64,000 nt of DNA. Source: Candidatus Providencia siddallii (GTDB taxonomy: Bacteria > Pseudomonadota > Gammaproteobacteria > Enterobacterales > Enterobacteriaceae). Every line of letters begins with the position of its first letter. Position 1 is the stretch's first letter. The notes beneath the pieces were generated by a model. That model had not been told where the DNA came from. It saw only the letters and a list, made by a program, of their open reading frames with translations, and searched no databases. Position numbers and translations under genes: made by a program. Where the stretch lies: the NCBI RefSeq assembly GCF_964026685.1, contig NZ_OZ034688.1, positions 124,001 through 188,000 of the forward strand, written 5' to 3'. Below, piece by piece: positions 36,664-47,875 of this stretch.

Positions 36664-37425
36664 ATGTTAACTGATCATGAGTTTATGCGTTATAGTCGTC
36701 AGGTTTTACTTGATGATATTGATGTTCAAGGTCAAGAAAAATTAAAAAATAGTAAAGTTTTAATTGTTGGTTTAGGTGGTTTAGGTTCACCGGTTTCTTT
36801 ATATTTAGCAGGAGCAGGTGTAGGTAATTTATGAATTGCTGATTATGATAACTTACATTTATCTAATTTACAAAGACAAATATTATACGATACAAAAAAT
36901 ATTTCTAAATCAAAAGTTGAATTAGCTGCAAATAGGTTATATGAATTAAACCCTCTTATTAATATTAATATTTTACATCAAAAATTATTTTTTGAATCAT
37001 TATTATCTATAGCTAAAAAAGTAGATTTAATTGTTGATTGTTCTGATAATATGATTACACGTCATGATATCAATTCCGTTTGTGTTATGACAAAAACTAC
37101 TTTAGTAAGTGGTAGCGCTATAGGGTTTTCTGGTCAACTTATAATACTTGAGCCACCATTTAATTATGGATGTTATGCTTGTCTTTATCCTAATAAAGAT
37201 GATATTGAATTAAATTGTCGTATGTCTGGTATTTTAGGACCTGTTGTTGGTATAATAGGGTCATTGCAAGCGTTAGAAACTATTAAATTGTTAATTGGTT
37301 TTCCATCTGTTTTAAGTGGAAAAATATTTTTGTTTGATGCTAAACAACAAAAATGGAATAAACTTCAATTATCTATTTCTTTTAAATGTCCAGTGTGCCA
37401 GGAAAAAAATGAACGTAATAATTAA
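36664..37425 (+). CDS. thiF: Adenylyltransferase ThiF, with one in-frame TGA
   Basis: Adenylates the C-terminal Gly of ThiS so that it can carry sulfur for thiazole formation. From ATG 36664 it reads 253 residues when TGA at 36832-36834 (residue 57) is sense. Blocks: [13 protein letters not shown], the nucleotide motif [35 protein letters not shown], and zinc cysteines in CYACLYP and CPVC. The TGA lies in VGNL-TGA-IADYD, a hydrophobic beta-strand column that is Val in E. coli by my recollection; Trp is compatible but not proof. It overlaps the start of thiS by 17 bp. Confidence 0.92.
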
Positions 37426-37609
37426 TGATCAACTAATGGAATTTGATAAGCATATTACAATTACTGATTTATTAATTTTATTAAATCAAAAAACTTTTGG
37501 AACAGCAATTGCAGTAAATAAAATAGTTATTCCTAAAAATCAATGGAATTGTTATTTTATAAATGATAAAGATAACATATTATTATTTCAAGTGATTTCT
37601 GGTGGTTAA
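37409..37609 (+). CDS. thiS: Sulfur carrier protein ThiS
   Basis: Ubiquitin-like protein whose C-terminal Gly-Gly is converted to thiocarboxylate and donates sulfur to the thiazole ring. I start at ATG 37409, giving 66 residues as in E. coli ([12 protein letters not shown] ... [11 protein letters not shown]), with GGAAAAA as Shine-Dalgarno inside the end of thiF. A longer open frame extends upstream to 37316 but only overlaps thiF. The 17-bp overlap suggests translational coupling. It ends 5 bp before thiG. Confidence 0.94.
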   Translation: MNVIINDQLMEFDKHITITDLLILLNQKTFGTAIAVNKIVIPKNQWNCYFINDKDNILLFQVISGG

Positions 37610-37614
37610 TTATA

Positions 37615-38394
37615 ATGTTAAAAATTGATGGTATAATGTTTAAATCCCGTTTATTTATTGGAACTGGTAAATTTTCTAATTATAAAATAATGCAGGAAGC
37701 AATAAAATCTTCTGGAACTCAACTTGTTACAGTAGCTATAAAACGTATTAGTTTTGATAGTTATAAAAATGATAATATTTTAGATTTTTTACAAGAAATT
37801 AATGTTAAATTATTACCTAATACGTCTGGTGCAAAAAATGCTCAGGAAGCTATTATAGCTGCGTGTTTAGCACGTGAAGCATTAAATACTAATTGGGTAA
37901 AACTTGAAATACATCCAGATGCACGTTATTTATTACCAGATCCAATCGAAACTTTATTAGCTGCAGAAGAATTAGTAAAAAAAAATTTTGTTGTCCTTCC
38001 TTATTGTAATGCTGATCCTGTTTTATGTCGTCGTTTGGAAGAAGTTGGATGTGCCGCTGTAATGCCATTAGGTTCTCCAATTGGTACAAATAAAGGATTA
38101 ATTACAAAAGAAATGTTGCGTATTATTATAAAACAAGCTGATATTCCTGTTATAATAGATGCAGGAATTGGTGTACCAAGTCATGCTGCGGAATCTATTG
38201 AGATTGGTGCTGATGCTGTATTAATAAATACTGCAATAGCAGTTTCTAAGCAACCGATTTTAATGGCAAAAGCGTTTAAGTTAGCAGTTCAAGCAGCAGA
38301 ATTTGCTTTTAAAAGTGGAATTCCAAAAGAAAAAATTAAAGCTGAAGCATCTAGTCAATTAACTAGTTTTTTAGGAATAAAAAATAATGAATAA
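37615..38394 (+). CDS. thiG: Thiazole synthase
   Basis: Builds thiazole phosphate from deoxyxylulose phosphate, dehydroglycine and ThiS thiocarboxylate. The product is 259 residues (E. coli 256), a TIM barrel: [106 protein letters not shown]. The Schiff-base lysine is in WVKLE. Its end overlaps the ATG of thiH by 8 bp. All of thiC-H is present, so the host can be supplied with B1 if thiD/thiL exist elsewhere. Confidence 0.97.
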   Translation: MLKIDGIMFKSRLFIGTGKFSNYKIMQEAIKSSGTQLVTVAIKRISFDSYKNDNILDFLQEINVKLLPNTSGAKNAQEAIIAACLAREALNTNWVKLEIHPDARYLLPDPIETLLAAEELVKKNFVVLPYCNADPVLCRRLEEVGCAAVMPLGSPIGTNKGLITKEMLRIIIKQADIPVIIDAGIGVPSHAAESIEIGADAVLINTAIAVSKQPILMAKAFKLAVQAAEFAFKSGIPKEKIKAEASSQLTSFLGIKNNE

Positions 38395-39508
38395 AAATTT
38401 TCGAGAATATTTTGAAAATTTTGACTGGGATAAAATCACATTAAAAATAAATAATAAAACAGTAAAAGATGTTGAATACGCTTTATTAAATGATGAATTA
38501 ACATTAGATGATTTTATGGCATTATTATCTCCTTCAGCTTGTTTTTTTATTGAAGAAATAGCAAACAAAGCTCAACAATTAACTCGCAAGAGATTTGGTA
38601 ATACTATTAATTTTTATTTACCATTATATTTATCAAATTTATGTAATAATGATTGCACTTATTGTGGTTTTTCTGCAAAAAATAATATTAAACGAAAAAT
38701 TCTTAATGATATTGAAGTTATAAACGAATGTAATTTTATTCGTGATATTGGTTTTGATAGTATATTATTAGTTACTGGTGAACATAAAAATAAAGTTGGA
38801 ATGAATTATTTTCGACATACAATACCTATTGTTAGAGAATTTTTTAGTACATTGATGATTGAAGTTCAACCATTAAGTATTAATGAATATATGGAGCTTA
38901 GAGTTATAGGTGTTGATGGTGTTATTATTTATCAAGAAACTTATAATTCTTTAATATATAAAAATAATCATATAAAAGGTAATAAAAAAGATTTTTTTTG
39001 GCGTATGAATACCCCTGAACGCATTGGAAATGCAGGGATTGATAAAATAGGGTTAGGGATTTTATTAGGACTTTCAAATAATTGGCGAACTGATTGTTAT
39101 ATATTAGCTGAACATTTATTTTTTCTGCAAAAATATTATTGAAAAACTCGTTATTCTATTTCTTTTCCGCGTTTGCGTCCTTGTATTGGGGGAATTAATC
39201 CTTTAATATTAATTTCTGAATTAGAATTGGTTCAATTAATATGTGCTTTTCGTTTATTGTTTCCTAGTGTAGAATTATCTTTGTCTACAAGAGAATCTCC
39301 TTTTTTTAGAGATAATGTTATTCCAATAGCAATTAATAATATAAGCGCAGGATCAAAAACGCAGCCTGGAGGTTATTCAAAATTAAGTGCAGAATTAGAA
39401 CAATTTTTGCCTAATGATAATCGTACTGCGTTACAAATGATAAATGTATTAATTAAAAAAGGATTGCAACCAGTTTGGAAAGATTGGGATAAGTATTTTG
39501 GTCGTTAA
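38387..39508 (+). CDS. thiH: 2-iminoacetate synthase (ThiH), with one in-frame TGA
   Basis: Radical-SAM tyrosine lyase that produces dehydroglycine for ThiG. Read through TGA at 39140-39142 (residue 252) it is 373 residues (E. coli 377). The cluster motif is [11 protein letters not shown]; further blocks are [37 protein letters not shown] and [14 protein letters not shown]. The TGA context [21 protein letters not shown] aligns with E. coli LQQHY-W-QSRYSVSFPRLRP. Several TGG codons for Trp occur in the same gene, so both codons are in use. It closes the thi operon. Confidence 0.95.
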
Positions 39509-40757
39509 TTTTTATATAAGTATATTTTATATTTGAAATTATTAAATATATTAAAAAATTTAAGTTTTATTTTTATATTTATATATAAAATTATTTATAT
39601 GTTTTTAAAAAAAATATGATTATTTTGTATATTTTGTTTTGTTTTTTAAAATATGCGTTATAAATATATTGAATTTTTATAGAATTATTTAATAATATTA
39701 AAAATATTTTTTAAGTTATTAATTTTTATTATTTTAATATTTTAATATTAAAGCAATAGCTTTTGATTTTTTTTGTAAAAAAGTATAATTTATATAAAAA
39801 TATAATAAACGTTAAAAAATTTTTAATTAAAAATGTATTTTTTATTTATCATATAAATGTAATATTTTATTTAACATAATTAGTAATTTAATATGTATTT
39901 TAATATATATAAATGTATAAAAAATTTATATAAGATAGTATTTTAAAAAAATTCATTGTTTTTTAGAATAAAAATTATTATATGAGTAATATATAATAAT
40001 TAATTATTATAATAATATTTTTATTTTATAATAAATTAACGTTATTTTATATTTTTTTATTTTAGGTTTTTAAAATAATACATACTAAAAAATAATAGTT
40101 TTAATAAAATTATATATTAATAATGATATTAAAACGTTTTGTATATTTTTTATGAAAAATATTTAAAGGTATTGTTTTTAAAAAAAATATATTTTAGTTT
40201 TTAATATTAAATATTAAAAAATATATTTAAATTAAATAAATTTTATTAATTAAAAATAATTAATTTTATTAATAACCAATTTTATTGATATATTAAAATA
40301 TATAATAATTTAAAATTTAAAATATTTTAAAATTATTTAAAAATTTATAGTATTTTATTAAGGCTAAATATTTATAATTTAATATATTTTTATATAAATA
40401 ATTAATTATTAAAAAAATTGTAATAAAATAGTATTTTTATAATTTTATATGTTATCAAATATTTTGAATAAATGTTATTTTTTAAATTTAAAAAAAATAC
40501 TTATAATTTATTACAATTATATAAATTATATAAAAAAATTGATTAGATTATTAATTATTTACAAAAATAATATTTTAAATTATTTAAAATTAAAAATTAA
40601 TATTTACAATAAAATTGTTTTATTTATGATATAAAATAATTAATTTAAGTTTTTTATTTAATAAAAATATATTTTTATTAGAAAATATTATGCTATATTA
40701 AAAAATTAATAAGATACTAAGAATTTATATTTTATATAAATATAAAATAAATTATAT
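39509..40757. other. 1.25-kb gene-free spacer thiH/rpoD
   Basis: The longest empty stretch in the window, between converging thiH and rpoD. It is almost pure A/T. A 61-codon open frame at 40449-40634 consists of Ile, Leu, Tyr, Asn and Lys only and looks like chance. Imperfect hairpins occur (for example around 40183-40228). No RNA gene or protein relic is recognised. It probably represents completely eroded genes. Confidence 0.6.
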
Positions 40758-42620
40758 TTATTCATCTAGAAAACTACGTAATAATTCTGATCGACTTGGA
40801 TGACGTAATTTACGTAGTGCTTTTGCTTCAATTTGACGAATTCGTTCACGTGTAACATCAAATTGTTTTCCAACTTCTTCAAGCGTATGATCAGTGTTCA
40901 TATCAATACCAAAGCGCATTCTTAATACTTTTGCTTCGCGAGCTGTTAATCCTGATAATACTTCATTAGTAGCTGAACGCAAACTTTCTGATGTAGCAGA
41001 ATCAACAGGTAATTCTAGTGTTGTATCTTCAATAAAATCACCTAAATGTGATTCATCATCATCACCAATTGGTGTTTCCATTGAAATTGGTTCTTTAGCA
41101 ATTTTTAATACTTTTCGTATTTTGTCTTCTGACATTAGCATTCGCTCAGCTAGTTCTTCTGGTGAAGGTTCTCTTCCTGTTTCTTGAAGCATTTGACGAG
41201 AAATACGATTTAATTTATTTATTGTTTCAATCATGTGGACTGGTATACGAATAGTACGAGCTTGATCTGCAACAGATCTTGTGATGGCTTGTCTTATCCA
41301 CCAAGTTGCATAAGTTGAAAATTTATATCCACGTCGATATTCAAATTTATCAACTGCTTTCATTAATCCAATGTTACCTTCTTGTATAAGATCTAAAAAT
41401 TGTAATCCTCGATTTGTATATTTTTTTGCTATTGATATTACTAATCGTAAGTTTGCTTCAACCATTTCTTTTTTAGCACGTTTAGCTTTAGCTTCTCCAA
41501 TGGACATTCTACGATTAATATCTTTAATGTGTTCAATTGGTAATTCGGTTTTTTCTTCTATTTTTCGTAAATTTTGTAAACAAAATAAAATTTCTTTTTC
41601 AACTTCTAATAATTTTTTAGACCATGGTTTATTCATTTTTTTTGCGGTTTTTAACCAAATTTCATTAGTTTCATTATTTGTAAATAATAAAATAAATTTT
41701 TTTTTCGGCATTTTGCAAAAATCAACACATAATTTCATTATAGTTCGTTCTTGAAAACGTATATGGTCCATCATCATGCGCATATTGTTAACTAAATAAT
41801 CAAATTGTTTTGGTACTAATCTAAATTCTTTAAATATGTCAGATAGTTTTTCAATTGCATTTATTGTTTTTTTGTTTTGTCTTCCAAAAATTTTAATATA
41901 TTTACGTGTTTTTTTATATTGTTCTCGAAGATTTAAGAATTTTGTATGAGCTATTTCAGGATCGATCATATTATCTTCATCAGATTCACAATTATTATTT
42001 TCTTCATTATCTTCGTTGTCTTCATCGTTTTTTTTATTTTTTTTATTTAATAGTTCTTGATTATTAAGGTGTATATTTTGTGTAATATGTTCATCATTAT
42101 TTAAATTAATAAATCCTATAATTAAATCTGATAAACGGTTTTTTCCGGATTCAATTTGTTCATATTGTTCAAGTAAATATCTAATAGTTTTAGGGTATTC
42201 TGCTACTGAGCATTGAACTTGATTAATTCCTTCTTCGATACGTTTTGCTATATCAATTTCGCCTTCTCTAGTAAGTAGTTCAACTGTCCCCATTTCTCGC
42301 ATATACATTCGTACTGGATCTGTTGTTTTTCCAATTTCATTTTCAAGTGTAGAAAGAACTTGTGCAGCTGCTTCAGCTATATCTTCATTAGAATCTGATG
42401 TATTTTCTGTTAAAATAAAATCATCTGCATCTGGTGCTTTTTCCATTACTTGAATACCCATATTGTTAATAATTTGTATTATATCTTCTATTTGATCAGA
42501 ATCAATAATATCATCAGGAAGATGGTCATTAACTTCAGCATAAGTTAAATAACCTTGTTCTTTTCCTTTTGTCACTAGTAGCTTAAGTTGTGATTGTTGC
42601 TTATATTCCATTTTATTCAT
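40758..42620 (-). CDS. rpoD: RNA polymerase sigma factor RpoD (sigma70)
   Basis: Primary sigma factor. The product is 620 residues (E. coli 613); a second ATG at 42611 gives an N terminus closer to E. coli. Region 1.1 ([29 protein letters not shown]), region 1.2 ([11 protein letters not shown]), a non-conserved acidic insert rich in Asp/Glu/Asn, region 2 ([66 protein letters not shown]), region 3 and region 4 ([32 protein letters not shown]) are all present. It follows dnaG in the rpsU-dnaG-rpoD operon. As the sigma that reads the A/T-rich promoters here it shows no obvious loss of recognition residues. Confidence 0.98.
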   Translation of the reverse strand: MNKMEYKQQSQLKLLVTKGKEQGYLTYAEVNDHLPDDIIDSDQIEDIIQIINNMGIQVMEKAPDADDFILTENTSDSNEDIAEAAAQVLSTLENEIGKTTDPVRMYMREMGTVELLTREGEIDIAKRIEEGINQVQCSVAEYPKTIRYLLEQYEQIESGKNRLSDLIIGFINLNNDEHITQNIHLNNQELLNKKNKKNDEDNEDNEENNNCESDEDNMIDPEIAHTKFLNLREQYKKTRKYIKIFGRQNKKTINAIEKLSDIFKEFRLVPKQFDYLVNNMRMMMDHIRFQERTIMKLCVDFCKMPKKKFILLFTNNETNEIWLKTAKKMNKPWSKKLLEVEKEILFCLQNLRKIEEKTELPIEHIKDINRRMSIGEAKAKRAKKEMVEANLRLVISIAKKYTNRGLQFLDLIQEGNIGLMKAVDKFEYRRGYKFSTYATWWIRQAITRSVADQARTIRIPVHMIETINKLNRISRQMLQETGREPSPEELAERMLMSEDKIRKVLKIAKEPISMETPIGDDDESHLGDFIEDTTLELPVDSATSESLRSATNEVLSGLTAREAKVLRMRFGIDMNTDHTLEEVGKQFDVTRERIRQIEAKALRKLRHPSRSELLRSFLDE

Positions 42621-42714
42621 ATTTTAAAATTTATGTAAATTTTTTATTAAATAGTTTAAAAGTATTGATAAAAGTGTTAATTTTACATGAAATTATTCAA
42701 TAAAAAAGTATATT

Positions 42715-44487
42715 TTAAGTTTTTATATTAAAAGTTTTTTTATTTATTTTTGTTTGTAAAAGAATAAGTGAATAAACTTCTTTTCGTTCATCAAATGTAA
42801 GTTTTTGTGTTCGTTCTTTTGCCATTAAATATTCAAAACGTTTATTTAAAATATTTTTAAATAAATGATTTAATGTATCTATAAATAATTTTTTTGCTGT
42901 TTCTTCTGTGCATATATCGTTCCAAAATGCTAGTTTTTCAAGTAGTTTTAATAATTTATTATTTCTATATTTTTCTAATAATTGTCCTGTTGTTATTTCT
43001 GGAAGAGAATTGCAAAAATCAACTAATTGTTTAAATAATAAAAACCCAGGGATTTCTGTATATATTTTTTTTTTAAAAGATGGAACTAATTTTGAAAAAA
43101 TTGGGTTTTGTAATAATAGTGTTATAAGTATTCGCATTGTTGTCAATTTGAATTTTGGTGTTTTATAATTGATTTTTATGTTGTTTTTTTTATTTGTTAT
43201 AGCAATTACTTGTGTTATATCTGGTATTCCAATATAAAAACCTAATTTTTGTGTTATATAAAATCTCATAGTTTTATTAGGTATTTTTTTTATTAAATTA
43301 AGAGTAATATTAGCGAAATTTATTTTATCATCTTGTGTGATTAAATTAGTTTTTGATATAAGAGTATCAAATAAAAAATTAGAAAATGTTTTAGATGTTA
43401 AAATTCGTTTTTCAAAAGATTTTTTTCCTTCTTTTTGTATTAATGAATCTGGATCTTCACCACTAGGTAAAAAAATAAAATTTAATTTACGTTCCTCATT
43501 TAAAAATGTAAGTGAATTTTTTAAGGCTCTCCAAGCAGCTATTTTCCCAGCTTGATCTCCATCATAACAATATATTATTGTATTTGTAAAACGAAATAGA
43601 AGTTTGATTTGTTCATAAGTTGTTGATGTTCCTAAAGATGATACTGCATAATTAATATTGTATTTTGTTAGTGTAATTACATCCATATATCCTTCAACTA
43701 TTAATATTTTTTCTAATTTATATTTTTTTTGTATTGCTTCATATAATCCAAAAAGATGATGTCTTTTATGAAAAATATTTGTTTCTGCTGAATTTAAATA
43801 TTTTGGTGATGAATTATCTAATGTTCTTCCACCAAATGCAATTATTCTTCCATTATAATCTCGAATTGGAAATATAATTCGTTCTCTGAATCTATCGTAT
43901 ATTTTTCCATTATCGTTTAGTATAAACATCCCGGTTTCATTAAAACATTTATAATTTTTTATGTGTAAAATTAAAAAATTTAATAAATTATTTCAACCAA
44001 AAGGTGCGTATCCAATAGAAAAGTAATCAATAATTTCTTTTGTTAAACCTCGAATTTTTAAATAAATTTTAAGTTTTTTACTTGAAGTATTTTTTAAAGA
44101 ATTTTGATAAAAATAATTAATTTTTTTCATAATGTAATATAGTTCTGTTCTTTTATGTAATATAGTTTTGTTTATTTTTTCTCCTTTTATATATTTTAAA
44201 TTAATACCATGTAACGATGATAATTCTTCAATTGCTTCAACAAAATTAAGTTTGTTATAATTTATTAAAAAATCTATTGCATTTCCATGAACACCACAAC
44301 CAAAACAATGATAAATTTGTTTTTTTTTATTTACAAAAAATGATGGGGTTTTTTCATTATGAAAAGGACAAAAAGCATTATAGTTCTTACCTTTTTTTTT
44401 TAATGGTATTTTTGAATTAATAAGATTTATTATATTTGTTTTCGTTAATAATTCATTTATGAATGAATGTGGAATTTGTCCAATCAT
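42715..44487 (-). CDS. dnaG: DNA primase, with one in-frame TGA
   Basis: Makes RNA primers for replication. It reads 590 residues (E. coli 581) when TGA at 43993-43995 (residue 165) is Trp. The zinc domain has CPFHNEKTPSF and HCFGCGVHGNAIDF. The break YAPFG-TGA-NNLL aligns with E. coli FAPPG-W-DNVL. The TOPRIM part follows: YDRFRERIIFPIRDYNGRIIAFGGR, LIVEGYMDVITL, YCYDGDQAGKIAAWRAL, FLPSGEDPDSLI. The C-terminal DnaB-binding region is divergent. Both halves are under clear constraint, so the gene is essential and working only if TGA is decoded. It lies between rpsU and rpoD. Confidence 0.95.
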
Positions 44488-44576
44488 AATTTTTTAAGAT
44501 TTAATTTTAGTTATCATAATATTCTAATTATTATTTTTTTAAATGCATATTGTTTTATTATTTTAATTTTAAATGA

Positions 44577-44792
44577 TTAATAAAGTCGTGTTCTTCTAGC
44601 ATTTTCACGAGATAATTTTTTTATATGTCGTTCAATTGCTGAAGCTTTAGCACGTTTTCGTTCAGTTGTCGGCTTTTCATAAAATTCTCGTTTACGTATT
44701 TCAGCTAAAATTCCTGCTTTTTCACAAGAACGTTTAAAACGTCTTAATGCAATATCAAATGGTTCGTTTTCTCGTACTTTTATTACTGGCAT
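44577..44792 (-). CDS. rpsU: 30S ribosomal protein S21
   Basis: Small late-assembling protein of the 30S platform. The product is 71 residues, as in E. coli: [42 protein letters not shown], ending [10 protein letters not shown]. An AGAGG Shine-Dalgarno precedes ATG. It heads the macromolecular synthesis operon rpsU-dnaG-rpoD, with 89 bp to dnaG, and faces tsaD across a 188-bp divergent spacer. Confidence 0.97.
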   Translation of the reverse strand: MPVIKVRENEPFDIALRRFKRSCEKAGILAEIRKREFYEKPTTERKRAKASAIERHIKKLSRENARRTRLY

Positions 44793-44890
44793 GTTAACCT
44801 CTTAACAAAATTTTATTTATTTTTTTTATATTTAAAATTTTACTTTAAAAAACATTTGATTGTAAAGTTTTATATGTGAGTAAAAGATGT

Positions 44891-44927
44891 AATTATAATT
44901 TACAATTTTGAATTGTAAATTATAATT
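44891..44927. repeat. 17-bp perfect inverted repeat between rpsU and tsaD
   Basis: Arms 44891-44907 and 44911-44927 (core TTTACAATT) with a 3-nt loop lie in the middle of a divergent promoter region. This could be a shared operator-like dyad or a hairpin in the tsaD leader. No known consensus recognised. Confidence 0.45.
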
Positions 44928-44980
44928 TTATTTATAATGTAAATAAATTTTTATAAAAATTTAAAATTAAGGATATTATA

Positions 44981-45994
44981 ATGCGTGTTTTAGGTATTGA
45001 AACATCATGTGATGATACTGGTATTTCAATTTATGATGATAATATTGGAATTTTATCTAATCAGTTGCATAGTCAAATTAAAATTCATTCTTGTTATAAT
45101 GGTGTTGTTCCTGAATTAGCATCTCGTGATCATATTTGTAAAATTGTACCTTTAATAAAAAAAACATTAAAAGAAGCTAATTTGAATATAACTGATATTG
45201 ATGCTGTTGCATATACTGCTGGTCCAGGTCTTGTTGGTTCATTAATGGTTGGAGCAACAGTTGGTCGTTCTTTGGCATTTTCTCTTAATATACCATCTAT
45301 TTCTGTGCATCATATTGAAGGTCATTTATTATCTTTTATGTTGGAAAAAAAGAAAGTTGATTTTCCGTTTCTTGGGTTAATTATATCTGGTGGACATACA
45401 CAAATAATTAATGTTACTAAAATTGGTAAATATGAAGTACTTGGTGAATCACTTGATGATTCAGTTGGAGAAGTTTTTGATAAAATAGCTAAATTATTAG
45501 GATTAGGATATCCTGGTGGTAGATTATTATCGATTATGGCTGAACAAGGAATATCAGGTCGTTTTATTTTTCCTCGACCAATGACAAAAAAACCAGGGTT
45601 AGATTTTAGTTTTTCAGGTTTAAAAACTTTTGTTGCTAATACAATTTATAAAAGTTCTAATGATAAACAAACTTTATCTGATATTGCAAAAGGTTTTGAA
45701 GATGCTGTTATTGATACAATTATTATAAAGTGTAAACGAGCTATTAAACAATCTGGTATTAATCGTTTAGTTATATCAGGAGGCGTAAGTTCTAATAGTT
45801 CATTGCGAATAAAAATAAAAAATGTTATGAAACAAATTAATGTAGAAGTTTTTTATTCTAGTCCTGAATTTTGTACTGATAATGCTGCTATGATAGCACT
45901 TGTTGGTTCAATTAGAATAAAGAATGGTTTTATTGATGATTTAAGTATATTTGTTCGTCCTCGTTGGGGTTTGAATGAATTATTATGTATTTAA
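44981..45994 (+). CDS. tsaD: tRNA threonylcarbamoyladenosine synthase catalytic subunit TsaD
   Basis: Transfers threonylcarbamoyl to A37 of ANN-decoding tRNAs together with TsaB and TsaE. The product is 337 residues as in E. coli. ASKHA-fold motifs: [24 protein letters not shown], the metal-binding [57 protein letters not shown]. An AAGGA Shine-Dalgarno precedes ATG. Divergent from rpsU, as in enterics. Confidence 0.97.
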   Translation: MRVLGIETSCDDTGISIYDDNIGILSNQLHSQIKIHSCYNGVVPELASRDHICKIVPLIKKTLKEANLNITDIDAVAYTAGPGLVGSLMVGATVGRSLAFSLNIPSISVHHIEGHLLSFMLEKKKVDFPFLGLIISGGHTQIINVTKIGKYEVLGESLDDSVGEVFDKIAKLLGLGYPGGRLLSIMAEQGISGRFIFPRPMTKKPGLDFSFSGLKTFVANTIYKSSNDKQTLSDIAKGFEDAVIDTIIIKCKRAIKQSGINRLVISGGVSSNSSLRIKIKNVMKQINVEVFYSSPEFCTDNAAMIALVGSIRIKNGFIDDLSIFVRPRWGLNELLCI

Positions 45995-46827
45995 TTTTTT
46001 AAAATTTAAATTTTTATAAGATAATTTAATATTTTATGCTACATATTTATTTTAAAAAATTTAAAATGTAATTTTTTTACATAAATTATATATAAAATAT
46101 ATTTTGATATTTTATCAATTAATAATGTTAATTTTAATGCATATTAAAATTAACATTATTAATTGATAATATTTTATAAAAAGTTTTTTATTATGATTAA
46201 TTGTTTTAAATATGAATTATTTAATTAAATTAATATTTTTAAATATTAATATATTTGGTTGTTTAATATGAAATAAATATATTCTGCTATTAAGTTATTT
46301 TTTATTAGAAAATAATATAGTATTAATTATTTATTAATATGATAAAAAACAAATGTATAATTTTTTAAATATATGTTTATATAATATAAAAAATAATCTT
46401 TAGTTTTTAAAAAAATAATTTTATTTTTTCTTATTGAAAAGTTTTTAAAAAAATAATTTTATTTAATTTTGTTTATTAAAGTTAAATACTTGATAGTTTT
46501 AAAATAATGTTAAATTGTTAATTTAAAAGGTTGTTTTTTAATATTTAAATTTTAATCAAAAATAAAGTCTATTTTAGTTTAATATTAATAATAAATAATA
46601 ATTTTGTTATCAAATATAATAATAGTAATATATTATGTTTGATTAAAGTTTATTTTTTTTAAATTTAGTTTTTATATCTAGTAATATATTTATTTTTAAT
46701 AAAATTATTGATAGTTAAGAATTTTAGATTTCTTAATGTTGAAATGTTCAAATTTTTTAAATAAAAAATATTTTTTTATTTATTTAAAAAAATATTTTTT
46801 TAGAAAAATTTTGTTTAAGGAGAAAAA
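45995..46827. other. Spacer tsaD/gshB with a 26-bp hairpin
   Basis: About 830 bp without a recognisable gene. Contents: the 26-bp perfect inverted repeat listed next, an imperfect 13-bp dyad around 46610-46645 (ATCAAA...TTTGAT), and A/T runs forming a weak hairpin just before the gshB Shine-Dalgarno AAGGAG. Genes standing between tsaD and gshB loci in relatives are gone. Confidence 0.55.
46113..46168. repeat. 26-bp perfect inverted repeat downstream of tsaD
   Basis: Arms 46113-46138 and 46143-46168 are perfectly complementary with only GCAT between them, starting 119 bp after the tsaD stop. The core contains AATGTTAATTTTAAT. Such a 56-nt near-perfect cruciform is beyond chance even in A/T-rich DNA. 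It may define the tsaD mRNA 3' end, though the following sequence is only partly T-rich. Confidence 0.6.
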
Positions 46828-47778
46828 ATGATTAAACTTGGGATAATCATGGATCCAATAGAATCTATAAAAATAAAAAAAGATACTAGTTTTGCTATGA
46901 TGTTGGAAGCACAACATCGTGGTTATGAAATTCATTATATGGAAATAAATGATATTTATTTAAATAAAGGAGAAGCTAGAGCTTTAACTAAAATTATTTT
47001 CGTAGAAGATAATATTAAAAAATGGTTTAATTTTTATAGTGAACAAGATGTTGCTTTAAGTGATTTGAATGTTATCTTGATGCGTAAAGATCCTCCTTTT
47101 AATATTGAATTTATTTATGCGACTTATATTTTAGAGAGAGCAGAATATGCTGGTTCATTAGTTGTAAATAAACCAAGTAGTTTACGAGATTGCAATGAAA
47201 AATTATTTACATTATGGTTTTCTGAATTAATCCCAAATACATTAGTTACTCGTGATCCTAATAGATTAAAAGATTTTTATAAAAAAAATGGTGATATTAT
47301 ATTAAAAGTTCTTGATAAAATGGGTGGTATGTCTATTTTTCGTTTAAAGGAAAATGATTGCAATGTTGATGTAATTATAGAAACTATAACAAAATATGGT
47401 TCACGTTTTTGTATGGCGCAAAAATTTTTACATTCTATAAAAGAAGGTGATAAACGTGTGTTTATTGTAGATGGTAAACCAATACCTTATTGTTTAGCTC
47501 GTATACCAGCTAATGGAGAAACACGTTGTAATTTAGCCGCTGGTGGTTACGGTGAAGTACGATTATTAAATAAAAGTGATATAATGATTGCTAATATTGT
47601 TGCACCAAAATTAAAAGAAAAAGGTTTGTTTTTTGCAGGTCTTGATATAATTGGTGATAAATTAACTGAAATTAATATAACAAGCCCAACATGCGTTCGT
47701 GAAATCGAATCTGAATATAATGTTTTTATTATAAAAAAAATAATGAATTCTATTGAATATTATTTAAAAAATATTTAA
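46828..47778 (+). CDS. gshB: Glutathione synthetase
   Basis: ATP-grasp enzyme joining gamma-glutamylcysteine and glycine. The product is 316 residues, as in E. coli: KLGIIMDPIESIKIKKDTSFAMMLEAQ, VILMRKDPPFNIEFIYATYILERAE, GDIILKVLDKMGG, RVFIVDGKPIPYCLARIPANGETRCNLAAGG, and INITSPTCVREIE at the C terminus. A strong AAGGAG Shine-Dalgarno precedes ATG. It is followed by yqgE and ruvX in enteric order. gshA is not in the window. Confidence 0.97.
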   Translation: MIKLGIIMDPIESIKIKKDTSFAMMLEAQHRGYEIHYMEINDIYLNKGEARALTKIIFVEDNIKKWFNFYSEQDVALSDLNVILMRKDPPFNIEFIYATYILERAEYAGSLVVNKPSSLRDCNEKLFTLWFSELIPNTLVTRDPNRLKDFYKKNGDIILKVLDKMGGMSIFRLKENDCNVDVIIETITKYGSRFCMAQKFLHSIKEGDKRVFIVDGKPIPYCLARIPANGETRCNLAAGGYGEVRLLNKSDIMIANIVAPKLKEKGLFFAGLDIIGDKLTEINITSPTCVREIESEYNVFIIKKIMNSIEYYLKNI

Positions 47779-47875
47779 GTTAATTTAAAATGAATTATAA
47801 AATATATTTGTATAGATAGCTTAAGTTTAATTTAATTTTTATTAATTAAATAAAACACATAGCTGGAGAAAAAAC

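Noticed and set aside
37051-37425. Separate 124-residue gene beginning at an ATG inside thiF
   Set aside because: It is the C-terminal part of ThiF in the same frame as the upstream region from 36664; only the TGA at 36832 separates them, and the N-terminal Rossmann motif lies upstream in frame.
37316-37609. 97-residue version of ThiS starting at 37316
   Set aside because: The first 31 residues overlap thiF in another frame; the ATG at 37409 gives the exact family length and has a Shine-Dalgarno.
40449-40634. 61-codon open frame in the thiH/rpoD spacer
   Set aside because: Composition is only what A/T-rich random DNA gives (Ile, Leu, Tyr, Asn, Lys), with no ribosome-binding site, domain or context support.
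43993-44487. dnaG as a split or dead gene
   Set aside because: Both halves are in one frame and strongly conserved, the TGA falls on a Trp column, and a primase is indispensable.
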